Positions 11,266 to 24,207 of a DNA stretch of 64,000 nt are shown here, piece after piece (position 1 is the first letter of the stretch; the number at the start of each line of letters is the position of its first letter). Below the pieces are notes generated by a model, which saw nothing but the letters and a program-made list of their open reading frames with translations, did no database searches and had not been told where the DNA came from. A program made the translations under genes and the position numbers. The stretch is from Cytidiella melzeri (taxonomy: Eukaryota; Basidiomycota; Agaricomycetes; Polyporales; Irpicaceae), in contig JABYQR010000013.1 of the NCBI GenBank assembly GCA_022592445.1, forward strand, positions 124,001 to 188,000. The letters are read 5' to 3'.

Positions 11266-12635
11266 GGATTTGAGCGAAAGGGGACATATGTTGACTTTAG
11301 AGCTGCTTGGGTGTTTTGACGTTGTACTAACTCTATGTTGAATTTCTGATGTAGTAGTAGTAGTGTAATGCTGTAAATAATCACTAGACTCTCAACGTGT
11401 ATCTTAGTTTAATATACAATTAGAAAAGACTATAACTAATACTGGATATACAACAGAGAGCACAAATTTCAACCCGAAAGATTGCTGGCAGCTTCAAGTG
11501 GATGGAGGTGACCGGAGGGTGTCCACCGTGACGCGTGACATTTCGCGTTTTCGGGCTATCTCGCCGCCTTCGCTCCGTTGGCAGGTTCATCTCAGGACAT
11601 TGGTGAACCCAACACACCCCGCGTTCCAGTTGATAGTGAGTCGTTGACTCGTCGTTCACCTCACGCTCAGCCTAAAGCGTATTTAGTTCTCACCTGGGGG
11701 TCTATCGCAATGCCTCCAACAGTACTAGCACTACCCCATGTCGTACTTGGATGCTCATGAACTACGTATACCTTTGACGGCGCTTCGAGTTGCGGCCTCA
11801 CTTAATCTCACCGCTACCTCCGTCTGTTACTCGTAATCTCCACTGGACTGGGACATAATTAATGACAGCACACAGGTGAGTTTGAGCATCGAGTTCGAAG
11901 TTTTGTTTCCAGCAATGCTCAATACTGAGCCAGCATACGTGGCTCGTGACGCCAGGCGGCTCCCTTCACAAAACACGTCGACAGCGGCATGGGACCGAAC
12001 GCTCCAGGCGTAAATCCTGACCACGCCATTGATCTCGTTGTGGCGTTCCTACTGGCGTGAGACTTGGCAGACGATTGCAAGTGCCGCAAATTTATGGTCG
12101 CCTGGCCCCTCTGAGACGTGGGCGCGCCTTTGCCTAACTCGTCTCGGAGGCAACCATGGACATCACCTAGCTCGCGATTAGGACATCACGATATCTGCGT
12201 CGCTTATATTAGATTCATTGCCGAACTTTCATACAAGATATGGAAGATGTCCCTGGACGCTAGGTCTCATGGGATAACTTTGACAACTCCGAGTAGCTGG
12301 CCGTATGCGGCGAACTGGAGAACTCACGACATCGTCCTCGTTGACCGTGAGCAACGGCTGACTTCAAAGATACATGCGAAGAATGCTGACGAGCAACAGA
12401 CAAGTCTTGCGAGAAGGTCATGATTCTCACTGAATTTGCATCATGTGAGCAAAGTCAAATCTAGATATCCACTTATCTACTCGTGCCTCTGGTGCACATT
12501 GGGCAGCAAGTGCTCCTGGACCCTTGTCGGTGACGCAAAACTGCTCAATGTCAACGCCATACTGTAGACCTGGTATAACTACCTGTCGATATCGTCTGTA
12601 CAGCTACTAACAGCAAGATTTTCAGCTCGATCCTC
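11266..12635. other. Gene-free stretch
   Basis: About 1.4 kb with only short, unconvincing open frames on either strand and no recognisable motif. It holds the 3' region of the MFS gene and the 5' flank of the following F-box gene. Confidence 0.4.
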
Positions 12636-14505
12636 ATGCCATTGGTTTTCTCGTATCCACGTCCACGACTTCCCACAGAACTCGTCAGTATCATACTCGA
12701 CTGGCTGACGTCGAACGGCACCGCAAGACTAAATATCACCAAAGCCCAGCTAAGCTCTTGCTCTCTTACCTGTCGATACTGGGCCAGTAGATGCCGCCCT
12801 CTACTTTTTCGAGAGATCAAACTAGCATCTCGAGAGGATGCCCAAACACTGCTGCATCTCCTCCAACCCCCGAACAGCGAGTTCGGAGTATGGCTGCGCT
12901 TTCTGGTTCTCATACAAAAGGTCCCATCGTATCCATGGACGCATCTAATTTACATGCAGCTTTCAGACAGAATCCCCAAATATATTGCGATAACACACGT
13001 GCTAGAGGGCAACACCAGCTCTCTCCATACGACGCAAAACATTCAATTCCTTCATCCATCCCTTCCCAGAACTCTCCCGGCATCGCTCTTTCGTTGCTTC
13101 GATGTGCACTTGATCAACCTTCGCTTTCGCTCGGCCTTCGAACTGGTCGACTTAGTTGGCAAGCTGCATGCTTGCTCTTTCCTTCGCTGCAAGGACGTGT
13201 CCTGGGCTGGGCCTGTGGACGCAGCTCCACGCTTGAAAGCAGGAAAACGGAGGTTGGTCGACGACATTTTGCTGCATAATTGCCCAGACGCATGGGTATA
13301 TATCTGGCTGTGTGTCACCACAAAGCGTCCTACATCACAGGATCGCTTGGTCTGCTGTGCGGCCGTACCCTACGTGGAGAGCGTAGAATTGCAGTGTCTT
13401 GGGCGGCTCGTTGAATCCACATGTCAGACGTGCAAATGCGGACAAATGCGGCTCACGAGTGCGTTGCTTCCTATCATCTCCGTGCAACTCCCACTCATTT
13501 TCACACGTAGGAGAAGGACCATTTTCAGATACAGGCTTCTCGCTCTCGCTGATCTGCGAAGAGAAGGAGAAATGCACCCCCGATCTCTCCGTCCAGATTG
13601 ACAAGGACGGAATGATCTCCTCCATAAGGATTACGTTTGGCGACTATCGTCGTCAAGGCCTACTGTTGACCAAGGAGCTGTGTGCCGCTGTCCTAGGTAT
13701 GGACTGGAAAGCCGTGGACCGTTCGCTGTCGAGGTGCACGGCACTTCGCGAGTTGCGAATAGACATCTACACCCATTTTACAACCTGCCGGCGGATAGCA
13801 GGTCCGCTCGGAGTGAAGCTATCCCGGCTGGGACGCCAGTCCACAATACATTATTGGGACGAGAGCAAAATCTCGACACAATGGCCTCATTGGACACCAG
13901 ATTCAGTCGTGGAACCTCCACCACCGCTGCTGGATCCTACTCAGCCAAACTCAGACGAGAAGGAACATGATGAAGCTTCGAGATCCCCAGCTGCCCTGAC
14001 ACATTCACACTGCCAGTGGCCCTCGTCTGATCTTCTGCCGAGGACGGTAGAAACTCCCGACCGTAACCCAGCACCTGCCCCCATCATCTCCCTTGACGGA
14101 CGTTCACATTGTCGGGGAATGAAGCATACGTCGTTGTGTCTCCGTGAGAGGCGTACCGGGACGCTCATACGGCTATCAGCGGAAGAAAACACCCTTGCTC
14201 CCCGTTGCAAGCCTATGTGTCGTTCGAAACATTCTACAGACAAGGCGCGGCCCCGAGGTGCTCGCCAACAGTATACACGGGCATATCATCGTCTCCTGGC
14301 CTTGTTGAGCATAGCTGTTTCGAGGCCACACAATCTGCCGTCATCGCTACAAAGATGGATGTTCTTCCTGATCGGAACGCTAGAGGATTTATGCGCGTCG
14401 CTGCGCCTTCTCTGGAGTACTACAATAGCCTTTCACCGAGTATGCAGGACGCGAATCTTGATTCATGGGCCACAGTTCTCTCCGTATGCGCCGCACTCTA
14501 GATAA
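12636..14505 (+). CDS. F-box protein (C-terminal part uncertain)
   Basis: Residues 12-50 form an F-box (LPTELVSIILDWL then LSSCSLTCRYW), in the style of the large agaricomycete F-box families. Exon 1 is 12636-13458; a 52-nt intron with GTGCGT donor and CACACGTAG acceptor leads to exon 2 at 13511. This keeps frame into CEEKEKCTPDLSVQIDKDGMISSIRITFGDYRRQG and an LRR-like line (CTALRELRIDIYTHF). Read to the first stop the product is 605 aa. After about 13970 the sequence becomes low in recognisable structure and another frame also looks coding-like, so a missed intron near the end is possible. Not closely similar to the F-box pair at the left edge. Confidence 0.6.
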
Positions 14506-15581
14506 GAACGCATCCGTAAAGCTCTTGGGCTCGGGCAGTGTCGGTGTTCTCAACCCACGGTGAGTGAATGTTTGCAGTTTGTGTGTTTTGTCCTTATTGT
14601 ATCTACTTTAGTAACGCTTTGTACTTGGACGTCAGGCCGTTGTTCATGTTGCAAGTACCATGCAGTGATTATAGGAGGACGTTGGAGCTGGAGTCGTCAT
14701 GTTCTGCATTAGCTTACTGTATATTACGACATTCAGTTATGTATTCTCACTGGCCGCACTATGCCTAGATTTTGACCTGCGCCCCAAACAGGCAAACGCC
14801 ACAAAGGCCCCGGCTTAATCGGACGAAGAGCTAGACGCTACTACATAGGACATGTTGGCCCACTACGACCATCATGGCCGTAGCTGTCACTAGTAACATA
14901 GTACCCACAGGTCTTCAGGTGTGTACTCGCAAGCTCAGGACAAGAGGGACCCACGGTGTTTAGGCGAGTATACATCACAGCCATCATCCCAATATCATCC
15001 GCGTGCTGATTATCGCCGCTTTCAGTGACCGCGGCGTTGCTGCAGATCCATTTGGTATTGGCGGATCTAGACATGTGTACGAGTTTCCATACTCTGTTAT
15101 ATCCCCGACTCGGCAAATTCATACTCTCTGTGCATCTCCTGAGCCAGCCGAGTTTCCGTATTGGGCCCGTGGGTATCCTAGTCGTATTATGACCGTGGCG
15201 ACGCAGGAGTCGACAACTGGAGCAATGTTGCCACATGTCCACCTGTAAGCCTAGATACCTATCAAACTTTTGTGGATCATCTCAACGTGACTCTTCCCAT
15301 GCACAGGGCTTCTCATTCCCATCGCGCCTAACCACCTGATAGTCCTGATGCCAGAATGTTGTGTTCTCATTAGGCAACCAATGCAGTCCGTCTGTGGTAC
15401 AAATCATCCTTATGCAAGTATGGGCCGAGCGAGAAGCACTTACGAGCTGTGATTGCACATACGGGCTTTGCGAGCGCGGCCCGAGTAGTATTGCCGTGAG
15501 TACATAAAACTTGTTTATATACAGCCCCTCCTAGCATTCAAACGACTATTCTGCCACTGTCCTAGCGTGGAACCGTACAAC
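14506..15581. other. Intergenic upstream of P450
   Basis: No gene supported. A TTTATATACAG element near 15513-15523 lies about 60 bp before the P450 ATG and is a plausible TATA box. Confidence 0.4.
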
Positions 15582-17949
15582 ATGATTACGACGACTTCCG
15601 CCGTGTCGTTCGCTCTCTTCTTCTCGGTTGCTGCGTATGCGATCTATCGTCGCCTCACGCGGTACTCGATCAAGCACATAAGAGGTCCAAAGGCACCTTT
15701 CTGGCTGGGTCAGTATTTTTTTTTGCGTAGAGTATGGTACAGCTTACGATGTCCCGCTTTCTGTGTTAAGGCAATGTACGCGACTTTTTTTATCAGGCCA
15801 ACGTCGGGGATATGGATTTCCAGTATGTGAAGGAGTACGGCCTTGCGTGGCGTATGGGTGGTGCCCTCGGCGTATGCATTTCACTCCCACGATAGCGCTG
15901 TTGGCTTGCTGATGTACCATTTATTCTTTCAGCAAGACGTATTGCAAGTTGCAGACCCCAAGGTGAGCTCTGATGGAGACAGGTGGCAAAAGATTCGGTA
16001 ACCCACGCTTCCTTAAGGCTCTGCAGCACATATTTCACAAGTCAGGGTACAACTATCCGAAGAACATCGAGTCCAATGTTATCATCAAGATTCTTACAGG
16101 CGATTCGATCCTAGCAGCTCCTAGTATGTCATTAACCTACTATGTCAGAACTTGCGCTCAATGTCTTGCAGACAGTCACTCTCACTCCCGCCATCGCAAG
16201 GTCATGAACCCGGCTTTCTCGGCGCCGCAACTTCGTTCTTTCTTGCCTCAGTTCCGCAATAGTGCTGCTAAGGTCAGCTACTTGCCGTGAAATCTGAAAC
16301 AGAAACGTACTTGACCATCGCTGTAGCTCTGTCGTCTCTGGAAGGACGAGGTTTTAGAAGAAAAACCCGAAGGCGACGTCGTTGCTGTCAACAAGTGGCT
16401 CGCACGGACGACTTTGGATGTTATCGGCGAGAGTATGCGTATCATCTACTTTCACTCACAGGTGTCACTCACTTGCCTTACCGCTCGTTGTTGCAGCCGC
16501 ATTTCACTTTGACTTCGGTGCTCTCGACAACTCGAAGAACGAGGTCTCGGAAGCGTACGACAACATGTTTTCCGACTCGCAGCTTCACCCGAGTTTTTAC
16601 GTGGCGATATTCAGAGCGACATGGAAATGGCTGCCGTGGTGGTTACTGAGTTTTGTCGAGTACCTACCTTTCAGGGAGTATAAGCGATTCCGGGGCACGA
16701 AGAAGATCATCAACAAGGTATCAAGTGTGCTAGTGGACAACGCAACGGAGGAGGCCAAGGTAGTCGAGCTCGAGAAAGGCAAGAAGGATGTGATGAGTGT
16801 GCTTGGTCAGTAATGCTCCATATGATACTGCCTCATGCGATCTGCTTCGAAGCCGACTAACATGGTTGCGCAGTGCGGGCCAATATGTCGGAGAACCCGT
16901 CCCTCCAATTGTCTAAGGAAGAGATGGTGTCGCAGATGGCTGCTCTGACTTTAGCAGGACATGAGACTACGGCTAACACTCTTACTTGGATGCTTTGGGA
17001 GCTCTCCAAGCAGCCGCAGTTCCAAGATCAGCTCAGAGAGGAGATCAAACAGAAGCGCGAAGAGGTTGCTGGTCGGGATGGTGAAGGTGCCGACTTTAGA
17101 ATGGAAGACCTTGAGGGCATGCCTTTCTTACAGGCTCTGTTGAAGGTGCTCTATCGGTTTTGTTGTGTCCTTAGTTCTTAGGCTGATTTTGCTTTGCGCA
17201 GGAAATTCTCCGGTTCCATCCAATCGTCTACCACCTGCTTCGCCGTGCCGGCAAGGACGACGTGCTTCCCCTCTCAGAGCCCATCACCACCAGCACCGGA
17301 GCAGTCATCTCGGAGATCCCAGTTGCGAAGGGACAAGCTGTTCTAGTCTCTATCTGTGCTTACAACCGGTGCGCATTCCTACTACTACTATGTTCTACTT
17401 GAGACTTGGCTTACCTTTTGAATCCAGCATTAAGAGTATTTGGGGAGAAGACGCGGACCAATTCAATCCAACGCGCTTCATTGACGGTAAAGTGGACAAC
17501 GCAGTCAAGGTTGGGATGTACGGTAACCTGTGAGTAATCTGTGCAGACCGTAGCCATATTTCACACTCTTACTCTGACATACTGTGTTTTATAGGATGTC
17601 GTTCTGTGAGTCTCGCTCTGAGCGATCTACGTGCCCATCATTCCGAACTAACTCTCAATGTGATTGACGTAGCCGCGGGTATGCGTGGTTGTATTGGGTA
17701 CGTACATCGGCCCTTACGACACTTGTCGCTTATTTTTTTGACATGTCCTTCTTATTCACAAGATGGAGGTTCTCTCTGATCGAGATGCAAGCTATCCTTG
17801 TCGCCCTCATCGAGAACTTTGAGTTCTCTTTACCGCCCACCGAGACGGAGATTATGCGCATGCCAGTGGGATTGATGTCGCCGATGGTCAAGGGAAGGTT
17901 CAATGAGGGGGTCTTGATGCCTCTGACGGTGCGCGCTATCAAGGCGTGA
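15582..17949 (+). CDS. Cytochrome P450 monooxygenase, 13 exons
   Basis: Heme-thiolate monooxygenase anchored in the ER by an N-terminal TM helix (about residues 6-22). Exons: 15582-15708, 15771-15871, 15933-15962, 16018-16123, 16172-16272, 16327-16432, 16497-16805, 16874-17145, 17202-17368, 17428-17529, 17595-17605, 17673-17697, 17763-17949; total 547 aa. Key motifs: HRKVMNPAFS (C-helix side), I-helix AGHETTANT, K-helix EILR, PERF-region FNPTRF, and the heme loop FSAGMRGCIG with the Cys ligand. The heme loop is assembled from an 11-nt and a 25-nt exon. Overall resemblance is to multicopy basidiomycete P450s of unknown substrate. Family number not assigned. Confidence 0.93.
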
Positions 17950-18332
17950 GTGTGTGCGGACGTTGGCTCTTTTTTGTATGCTCACCGTCGGTAATTTGTA
18001 ACCGTCCTATGTTCACTACTACAATTCTCAAAACGACATTGACTTTGATATTATCTCAGCGCTCGATGTTCTCATATGTCCCGCCGCTTGCCATATACGG
18101 TGAGAGGCGCTTAGCCTTTGAGTTACGTTCGTCATTCTCCTCCACTTGCACCAAACTTGCACAGTCCATTTGCGTCATGGCACACCCCACTGTGGCTCTC
18201 GATCGACTCTCTACTCAGCATATAACCCCCGAGTGGCGGATACGAACGGACCCAGAATCCTTTCTTCACGACCAGAGACGACCGCAAACCCATATATTCT
18301 TCACGAATTAGCACACACTTTAAACTTCAATA
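17950..18332. other. Intergenic between P450 and HAM1-like gene
   Basis: No gene supported. An AGCATATAACC motif near 18217 could serve as a TATA element for the next gene. Confidence 0.35.
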
Positions 18333-20966
18333 ATGGATAAGGCTTCCTCTATCATTGCAGCCCTCGACGCTGGAAAAATCCCCTCTCAGGAGCAGATCAG
18401 CCAGTGGATTGACTGGTTCCTCAACAGCCAGCTTTCTCAGGTCGAGCCTTCGCCAGAGGCAGGAGAACTCAGTCAACAGGGTAAACTCCTTGTTGGCGAC
18501 GTACGCGATCTATTAACTGCATATAAAGTTGCTGGAGAGCACAAGAACGGTGCGTAAGATATAAGCAGTATCCGTTGTACAGATATTCATGATGACATTC
18601 CAGGCGATAACCTCATTCAGAAGGCATTCTGGCATCTAAGCCAAGCCGACATTTCAAACACGTCTACGAATGTCTCAGCAGGGGATGCTCCAAATCAAGC
18701 ATCCAAGGACGCCGCAGCTGTCGCTCGCGCGATTCGCACCGTTCTATCTGTCATCCTATCCACGTTAGGGTCTGAGGGAGAGAACATATTCCACGACTTC
18801 GCTTCTTTCATGCGTCTTGCTCTTGCCGATGCCGCGGAGTACATCAGCAAAAGTGCTGGTTCTGCAGCCCAGAGTTTGCGCGATGTAGACGAGGACGTGG
18901 AGAAAGGCGAACGCAACGAGATCGGGCTCAAGAACGTGCCAGAGGAGCAGAAGTTCAAAAACAAGGGCGCCCAAGAGCAGTGGGAGACAACCATGGACAC
19001 CGTCAAGGTCGCTGGATCGAAGACAATCAACGCCGGTCAGGTTGCTGCGGACACGGCCAACAGCGTATCCGAGCGAACCAGCCAACGTTTGTCGGACGCA
19101 TTCAACCAGGTACTTTCAGTTCATTCGGTTGACTCCCACATTACGCTGATCGTTGCATTCTATAAAGGTTTGCGATAATGCTCAGGATAACGAGGAATAC
19201 CGCGATTCTGTCTCTACTATTTTCTCTGTAGTCCGCAAGTGGTTACACAAATCACTCGATACCGCTGGTGATGTCAACACCGACACTTCTCTCGAATCCT
19301 TCATCGATGATCCTACCCCCGAACAGCATCTCATCAAGGCTGTACGTGGTGCACGCGAATTCTTCGAGCGTCAAGCCGACGGCAAGAGTCTCAACGACTT
19401 TTTCGCTGCTCTCCGAGTTTGCGGTGTCGACATTCAACAGGACGACAAGCTGAGGGAGTGGACCGATGACGTCCTCGACCATGTGCAGAAATGCTTGGAC
19501 GAAAAAGGCTATGTCCGCTCTGGCGAGTCACAGGAGAAACGCAAACAGCTTAGCGAACGCTGGGACAAGATGATGGACCCTCAGGATCCCGCAGGTGACG
19601 AGGGCAGGAAGTGGCAGGAAGATGTCGGCAGGCTTAAGGCGCAGTGGAGCGAGTTCGACCAAGCCCTTCAGGCTGGCAAGGACCTTAGTCGTGTCAGGAA
19701 GGCGCAGTCGAAGCTGGCGAGTGACCTTGAGGATGCATTCCTCTCTGCCGCCGGAAAGGCCGCCGACAAAGCCGCCGACACTGCGCTCGATCAGCCGGTA
19801 TGGATGTGGCAGGATGTATTTAACGCCTACTTGCCGAGGGTGCTTGGTCTCATCAAGGATATTCCTATCCCCAGGTACGTGACATTTTTTGCATACTTTT
19901 GTTCTATCGTCTTAATTAGTCTAGAATTGAGTACAAGGATAGCGACGTTGAGTTTGTACTTGAGGACATCGACATTTCCACCTTCGCCGTGCTCCCTGGT
20001 CATGCATACATTCGCAACATCACCGATATTGATATCCAGGCCCCTTCGTCAGGGCCAGCTCAAACCACCGTTGGCTCGCTCACCCGCATATACGCGCAGG
20101 GCGTTCAACTTGCCCTCCGCGAGGTCTCGTTCTACTTCAATCAGAAGAACGCTTCCATTGGTCCGTCGGAGTTTAGTGGGATACTGGAGCTCACACTTCC
20201 GCCTCAGGGTATCGACATCGACGTAGTCGTTCGTATGATCCCCAATTCTCCCCAGGGTCTTCAGGAGCGCGAGAAGAAGAAGGGTTTCTGGGAGGTTCAG
20301 CGTGTTGAGGTCAAGGTGTCGGACGAGATGACACTGACGATCAAAGAGAGTAACCATCAAGTTATCGCGTCCGTTCTCAAGCCTGTGATCACTTCTCGAT
20401 TCCGTGCCACTCTTCAGACCGTATTGGCCGAGAATGTCCGCAGTACCCTAGAGTCTCTCGACTCTGTCTTCTGGGACGTAGGCAACCGTGCTGAAGTCTT
20501 CGAGGATGCTGGTCTAGGTCGTGGCGCTTCGCTTGTTGCGGGCTGGTGGAGCGAGATGGGCAAGCTCAGCCGCGGTGACAGCGGGTTGCTCAAGGGATGG
20601 AAGGCAACTGGTACCGGTCTCATCAAAGACGATGGCAACGCTCGCTCGGACGCCGTCTTTGCCATGGGCGCGGAGCCTCAGGTTCTCCCTGGTGAGAAGC
20701 GGGGACCCAAGGGCAACTTCTCCGAGAGTTTGAAGGAGGTTGCTGCACGGGAGATGGATGTTGATCCGAGTGAGCTCCAGGATGAGGCTGCGGCGCAGAC
20801 GAAACAGGTTGGCCAGGCCGCGAAAGATCTCGCTGGTGAAGCGAAGGATAAGGTGAAGGCTGGGTACCAGAAGGTGAAGAGCTTCAAGGATACTGTGCAA
20901 GTCAAGGCAAAGGAAGAGAAGAGTCGACCTGGTTGGGAAAGCAAAGCGTTCGATGTTTCTGCGTAA
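18333..20966 (+). CDS. HAM1-like protein
   Basis: Four exons (18333-18549, 18604-19109, 19168-19874, 19925-20966) give 823 aa. It matches the layout of fungal HAM1-like proteins, which carry HAM1 N- and C-terminal domains; Cryptococcus Ham1 is a palmitoylated protein affecting mating and cell fusion. Visible features: helical N-terminal half (ISQWIDWFLNSQLSQ, ISQADISN-like repeats), a middle region with VRKWLHKSLDTAGDV, and a beta-rich part after about residue 480 (EYKDSDVEFVLEDIDISTFAVLPG, SGILELTLPPQGIDIDVVVRM) that resembles lipid-binding tubular folds. The C-tail is an amphipathic Lys/Ala helix (AKDLAGEAKDKVKAGYQKVK). No TM segment. The biochemical role is not established. Confidence 0.78.
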
Positions 20967-21665
20967 TCTGTTCCGTCCATTCCTGCCCACACTTTCCTGT
21001 GCATTGCGTTCTCCTGCGAACGGTTCTCAGCATGCTTACAACTTTGAAGATAAACGATTGTATCAATACGTGTAGCATAAAATGAATGTACCAAGTATTT
21101 GTTGCAATTGTGCCAAATCGCCTTTGGATCATCAACAAGACGGTAAAATCAATTTGCAACCCAGACACGGGACAGATCCTAACTCTTGGACCACTACAAT
21201 CCCGTTTGCCATCTCCCTCTCTATCTGTTCATGTAGCAAGTAATTATATGCTGCACTGGATCGCAGTCTTCAGTGATATTCTCACCAGGACAGACAACTT
21301 TTCCTTCAAGTTGGGTTTGATCACTGGCGTCGCTAGACAGAGGACACCAACCTGTGACCACCTATAGAACGTACCCCATTGAAGATTGAAGCACGGATGA
21401 CTATTGCATCGGCTATATCATACGTTCAATGTGGCCTTGGCTGGACGAGTCTGCAGATGAGACGGTCGTCGATCGGTATGTCAGTTGCAATACAGACTGG
21501 GCTGACTGCTCATAAAATCTTGACCTCCAGCTTCTTGAGGCTGGCGTGTCAGCAACGGACAGGACTGAATATAAATTGTCCTCTCCTTGTGCCTCAAGCT
21601 TGCTTCCACCCCTCTTCATCCCTTCTCCGTCCCGCTCTACACAGGTGTAGAAAGGAGCACTTAAG
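20967..21665. other. Intergenic upstream of chitinase
   Basis: No gene supported. AATATAAAT at 21568-21576 lies about 90 bp before the chitinase ATG and looks like its TATA box. Confidence 0.45.
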
Positions 21666-23330
21666 ATGTGGACATCCAATATCCCTCTATCCCTGCTGTC
21701 TGTGGTCACGTTCACGTTGACTACCGGGTCCTCTGCTCCTACAACTGCGCGGGCTGTGCCTGTATGTCAGCCAACCACTGGGGCCGTCGCGACGACTTGG
21801 TACACTGGGTGGCACGCGCAATTCATGCCGCTCGACCAGTTGAGTTGGGATAAGTACAGTGCGGTCTCTTATGCGTTCGCGTACGTGCTGTTGTCTTTTC
21901 TTAGCAAGAATATATGCGCTGACATACCAGTCGAACTTTCAGAGAGACAACACCGGATGTCAATACTATCGCACTGCAGGACACGGACGAGCAACTGTTA
22001 CCGCAATTTGTGCAGCTGGCGCATCAACATGTGGGTGACATGGCCATATCTTTCCGCTACTCTGCGTATACTAAAAATGTGCGATGGCAGAACGTAGCTG
22101 CAATTCTCACCATAGGCGGCTGGTCCGGATCGCAATACTTTTCTACTGCAGTGAACTCGGCAACGAACCGTACCGCGTTCGTACAGGCGGTCCTGCAGTT
22201 GGTGGAAAAGTACGACCTTGACGGTGTTGACTTTGAGTTAGTCTTCTCGTCGATACCTGTTCTATCTCTTTATTTACACCATTTCCCATAGCTGGGAATA
22301 CCCGAACAAGCAAGGAATGGGATGTAACATCATATCACCCGAAGATACGCCAAACTTCCTCGCCTTCCTCAAGGAGCTCCGCGCGACACCGCAAGGGTCA
22401 AACATGACGATCTCCGCTGCATCCTCTATCGTACCATTTGCTTCTCAAGATGGCACACCCTCCTCAGATATTGCTGGCTTTGCTGACATCCTTGACTACG
22501 TGGCCATCATGGACTATGATATCTGGGGAAGTTGGTCAACATCTGTTGGCCCTAATGCCCCCTTGGACGACTCGTGCGCGGCAGTGGACAAACAGCAAGG
22601 CTCCGCTATGTCGGCTGTAGACGCGTGGACGGGCGCAGGCTTCCCTGCGAGCCAACTGTTGCTCGGCGTGGCGTCATACGGTCACGGTTATCATGTAAAC
22701 CAAGACGTTGCGTTCGACGGAACTCAGTCTCAGCCCATGGCCCTTTCCGTATTGGCTAGTAATGCAGATAGTGGTTCTCAGCCGGCTGGGACCAAGCCTA
22801 TCGCTGCATATCCTTCATTCGACTCTAGCCAGCAGACGATGGGCGATTCATGGGACATCTACTCGCCGCCTGGGACAGACCAGTGTGGGAACCCCACAGA
22901 CGGCGGGTACTCTGGAATATTCAACTTCAGAGGTCTGATCGAGAAGGGCTGGTTGAACGAAGGGGGTGACCCTGTGGAGGGCATGGGTTTTCGATTTGAC
23001 AACTGTAGTCAAACGGTGAGTCTTTGTTCTGTTGTTTCATGCGTTCGTCATGAGATGCTGATGTTTCAATCTTATAGCCATACGTTTACGATCCTGTGAC
23101 CTTGACCATGGTCTCGTACGATGACCCCAACTCATTCGGTACGTGCTACCGCTATTACAGTTATGCATCATCAGCACGGGCTCTGACAGTTTGTACGTGT
23201 AGCTGCGAAGGGCGACTTCATCCGTGAAAAGGGCCTGTTGGGCTTCGCCATGTGGGAAGCAGGGGGAGACTATAAAGACCTGCTCTTGGACGCTATCGAG
23301 AACGGCATGGGTATCGGCGGATCGTGCTGA
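21666..23330 (+). CDS. GH18 endochitinase, secreted
   Basis: Hydrolyses beta-1,4-N-acetylglucosamine polymers by substrate-assisted catalysis. Six exons (21666-21880, 21943-22030, 22091-22236, 22292-23015, 23078-23138, 23203-23330) give 453 aa. The first ~28 residues are a signal peptide. Domain marks: TWYTGWHA at strand 1, ILTIGGWSGS at strand 3, and the DxxDxDxE catalytic line DGVDFDWEYP, with the general acid Glu encoded across the exon 3/4 junction. MDYDIWG and GFAMWEAGGDY near the C-terminus fit strands 6 and 8 of the barrel. No carbohydrate-binding tail. Probable role in cell-wall remodelling or chitin nutrition. Confidence 0.94.
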
Positions 23331-23681
23331 ATGCGATACGCAATCCGTGCATCCAGGCATGTTCGTAGCCTGTCTATTGTACGCATTGTGTCACCTATGT
23401 AATTGTAATGCAAGTTCGTTCTGCACTGACACTCACCTCATCATCAACTCGCCTTGATGCTTGTAACGGCTGAAGCCACTGCTATGATGATGACGTTGGA
23501 CAAATTTTGGGGTCAATAGATCGAGTCAGGAGTTCACAGTGACTATGATGCAGTGTAGGTCAATGACTTTGTGGTGATGGAGGCGTCGAACATTGAACAT
23601 GGAGAATTGCCTTTTCTGGATGTAGCGTCACCGGAAATGCCGAGCGTTTAGCAACCAACATCCCTTCTCCTTCCGCCAAAC
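23331..23681. other. Short intergenic stretch, chitinase to Mic10
   Basis: No gene or clear motif seen. Confidence 0.35.
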
Positions 23682-24207
23682 ATGTCTTCAGCACCTGCCG
23701 CGCCAGTGCCAACGAAGGCGACTTCGAGCGAGAACATCGTCACGCAAAAGGTATGCGAAAATCTTTGGATGCATTTAAACCAGTCTGACGAGACCAGTAT
23801 GACCGTTGCTGTAGGTTGCTTTCCCTGATGCATCAGAGAACTAGAGGAGTTGACGATCGTGCTCAGTGGCGGATTTTCTTGTCAAGTCGTGAGTGCTTGT
23901 CGTACTGAATTCTTAAGGAGCGAACGAACAGCCCTCTGACTTCCTCTTGCAGAGGCGTAGGCTTTAGCGTCGGCGTCATTGCTTCAGTCATCCTCTTCAA
24001 GCGTGCGTTTCATGATCTTGCCCCATAACACCCTCATCCCAACTCTTTCTACAATCTGCATACACAGGACGAGGATGGCCCATTGCTCTCTCCACAGGCT
24101 TCGGAGCTGGTGCAGCTTATGCTGACTGTGATCGGTCGTTCAACCCCGCACGAATACCCGGCACGCGCATTATTCCTGCTTCGACAAGCACGCAGTCAAG
24201 TAAATAG
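23682..24207 (+). CDS. mic10: MICOS complex subunit Mic10
   Basis: Inner-membrane protein that bends cristae junctions as part of MICOS. Five exons (23682-23750, 23798-23810, 23867-23888, 23953-24002, 24068-24207) give 97 aa, the expected size. The sequence has the family pattern: a short N-terminus ending TQKYDRCLADFLVK, TM1 with glycine motif GVGFSVGV, the basic turn FKRRGWPIAL, and TM2 with GFGAGAAYADCDRSF, the second glycine motif and conserved Cys. Two exons are only 13 and 22 nt; both are required to restore YDRCLADFLVKS. The short Ser/Thr-rich tail is lineage-specific. Confidence 0.93.

Noticed and set aside
14841..15248. Overlapping open frames on both strands upstream of the P450
   Set aside because: No domain, splice or codon support on either strand.
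23824..23866. Premature end of Mic10 at the GCT-GTAGG junction
   Set aside because: Splicing at 23810/23867 restores the conserved Mic10 sequence, so the stop is intronic.
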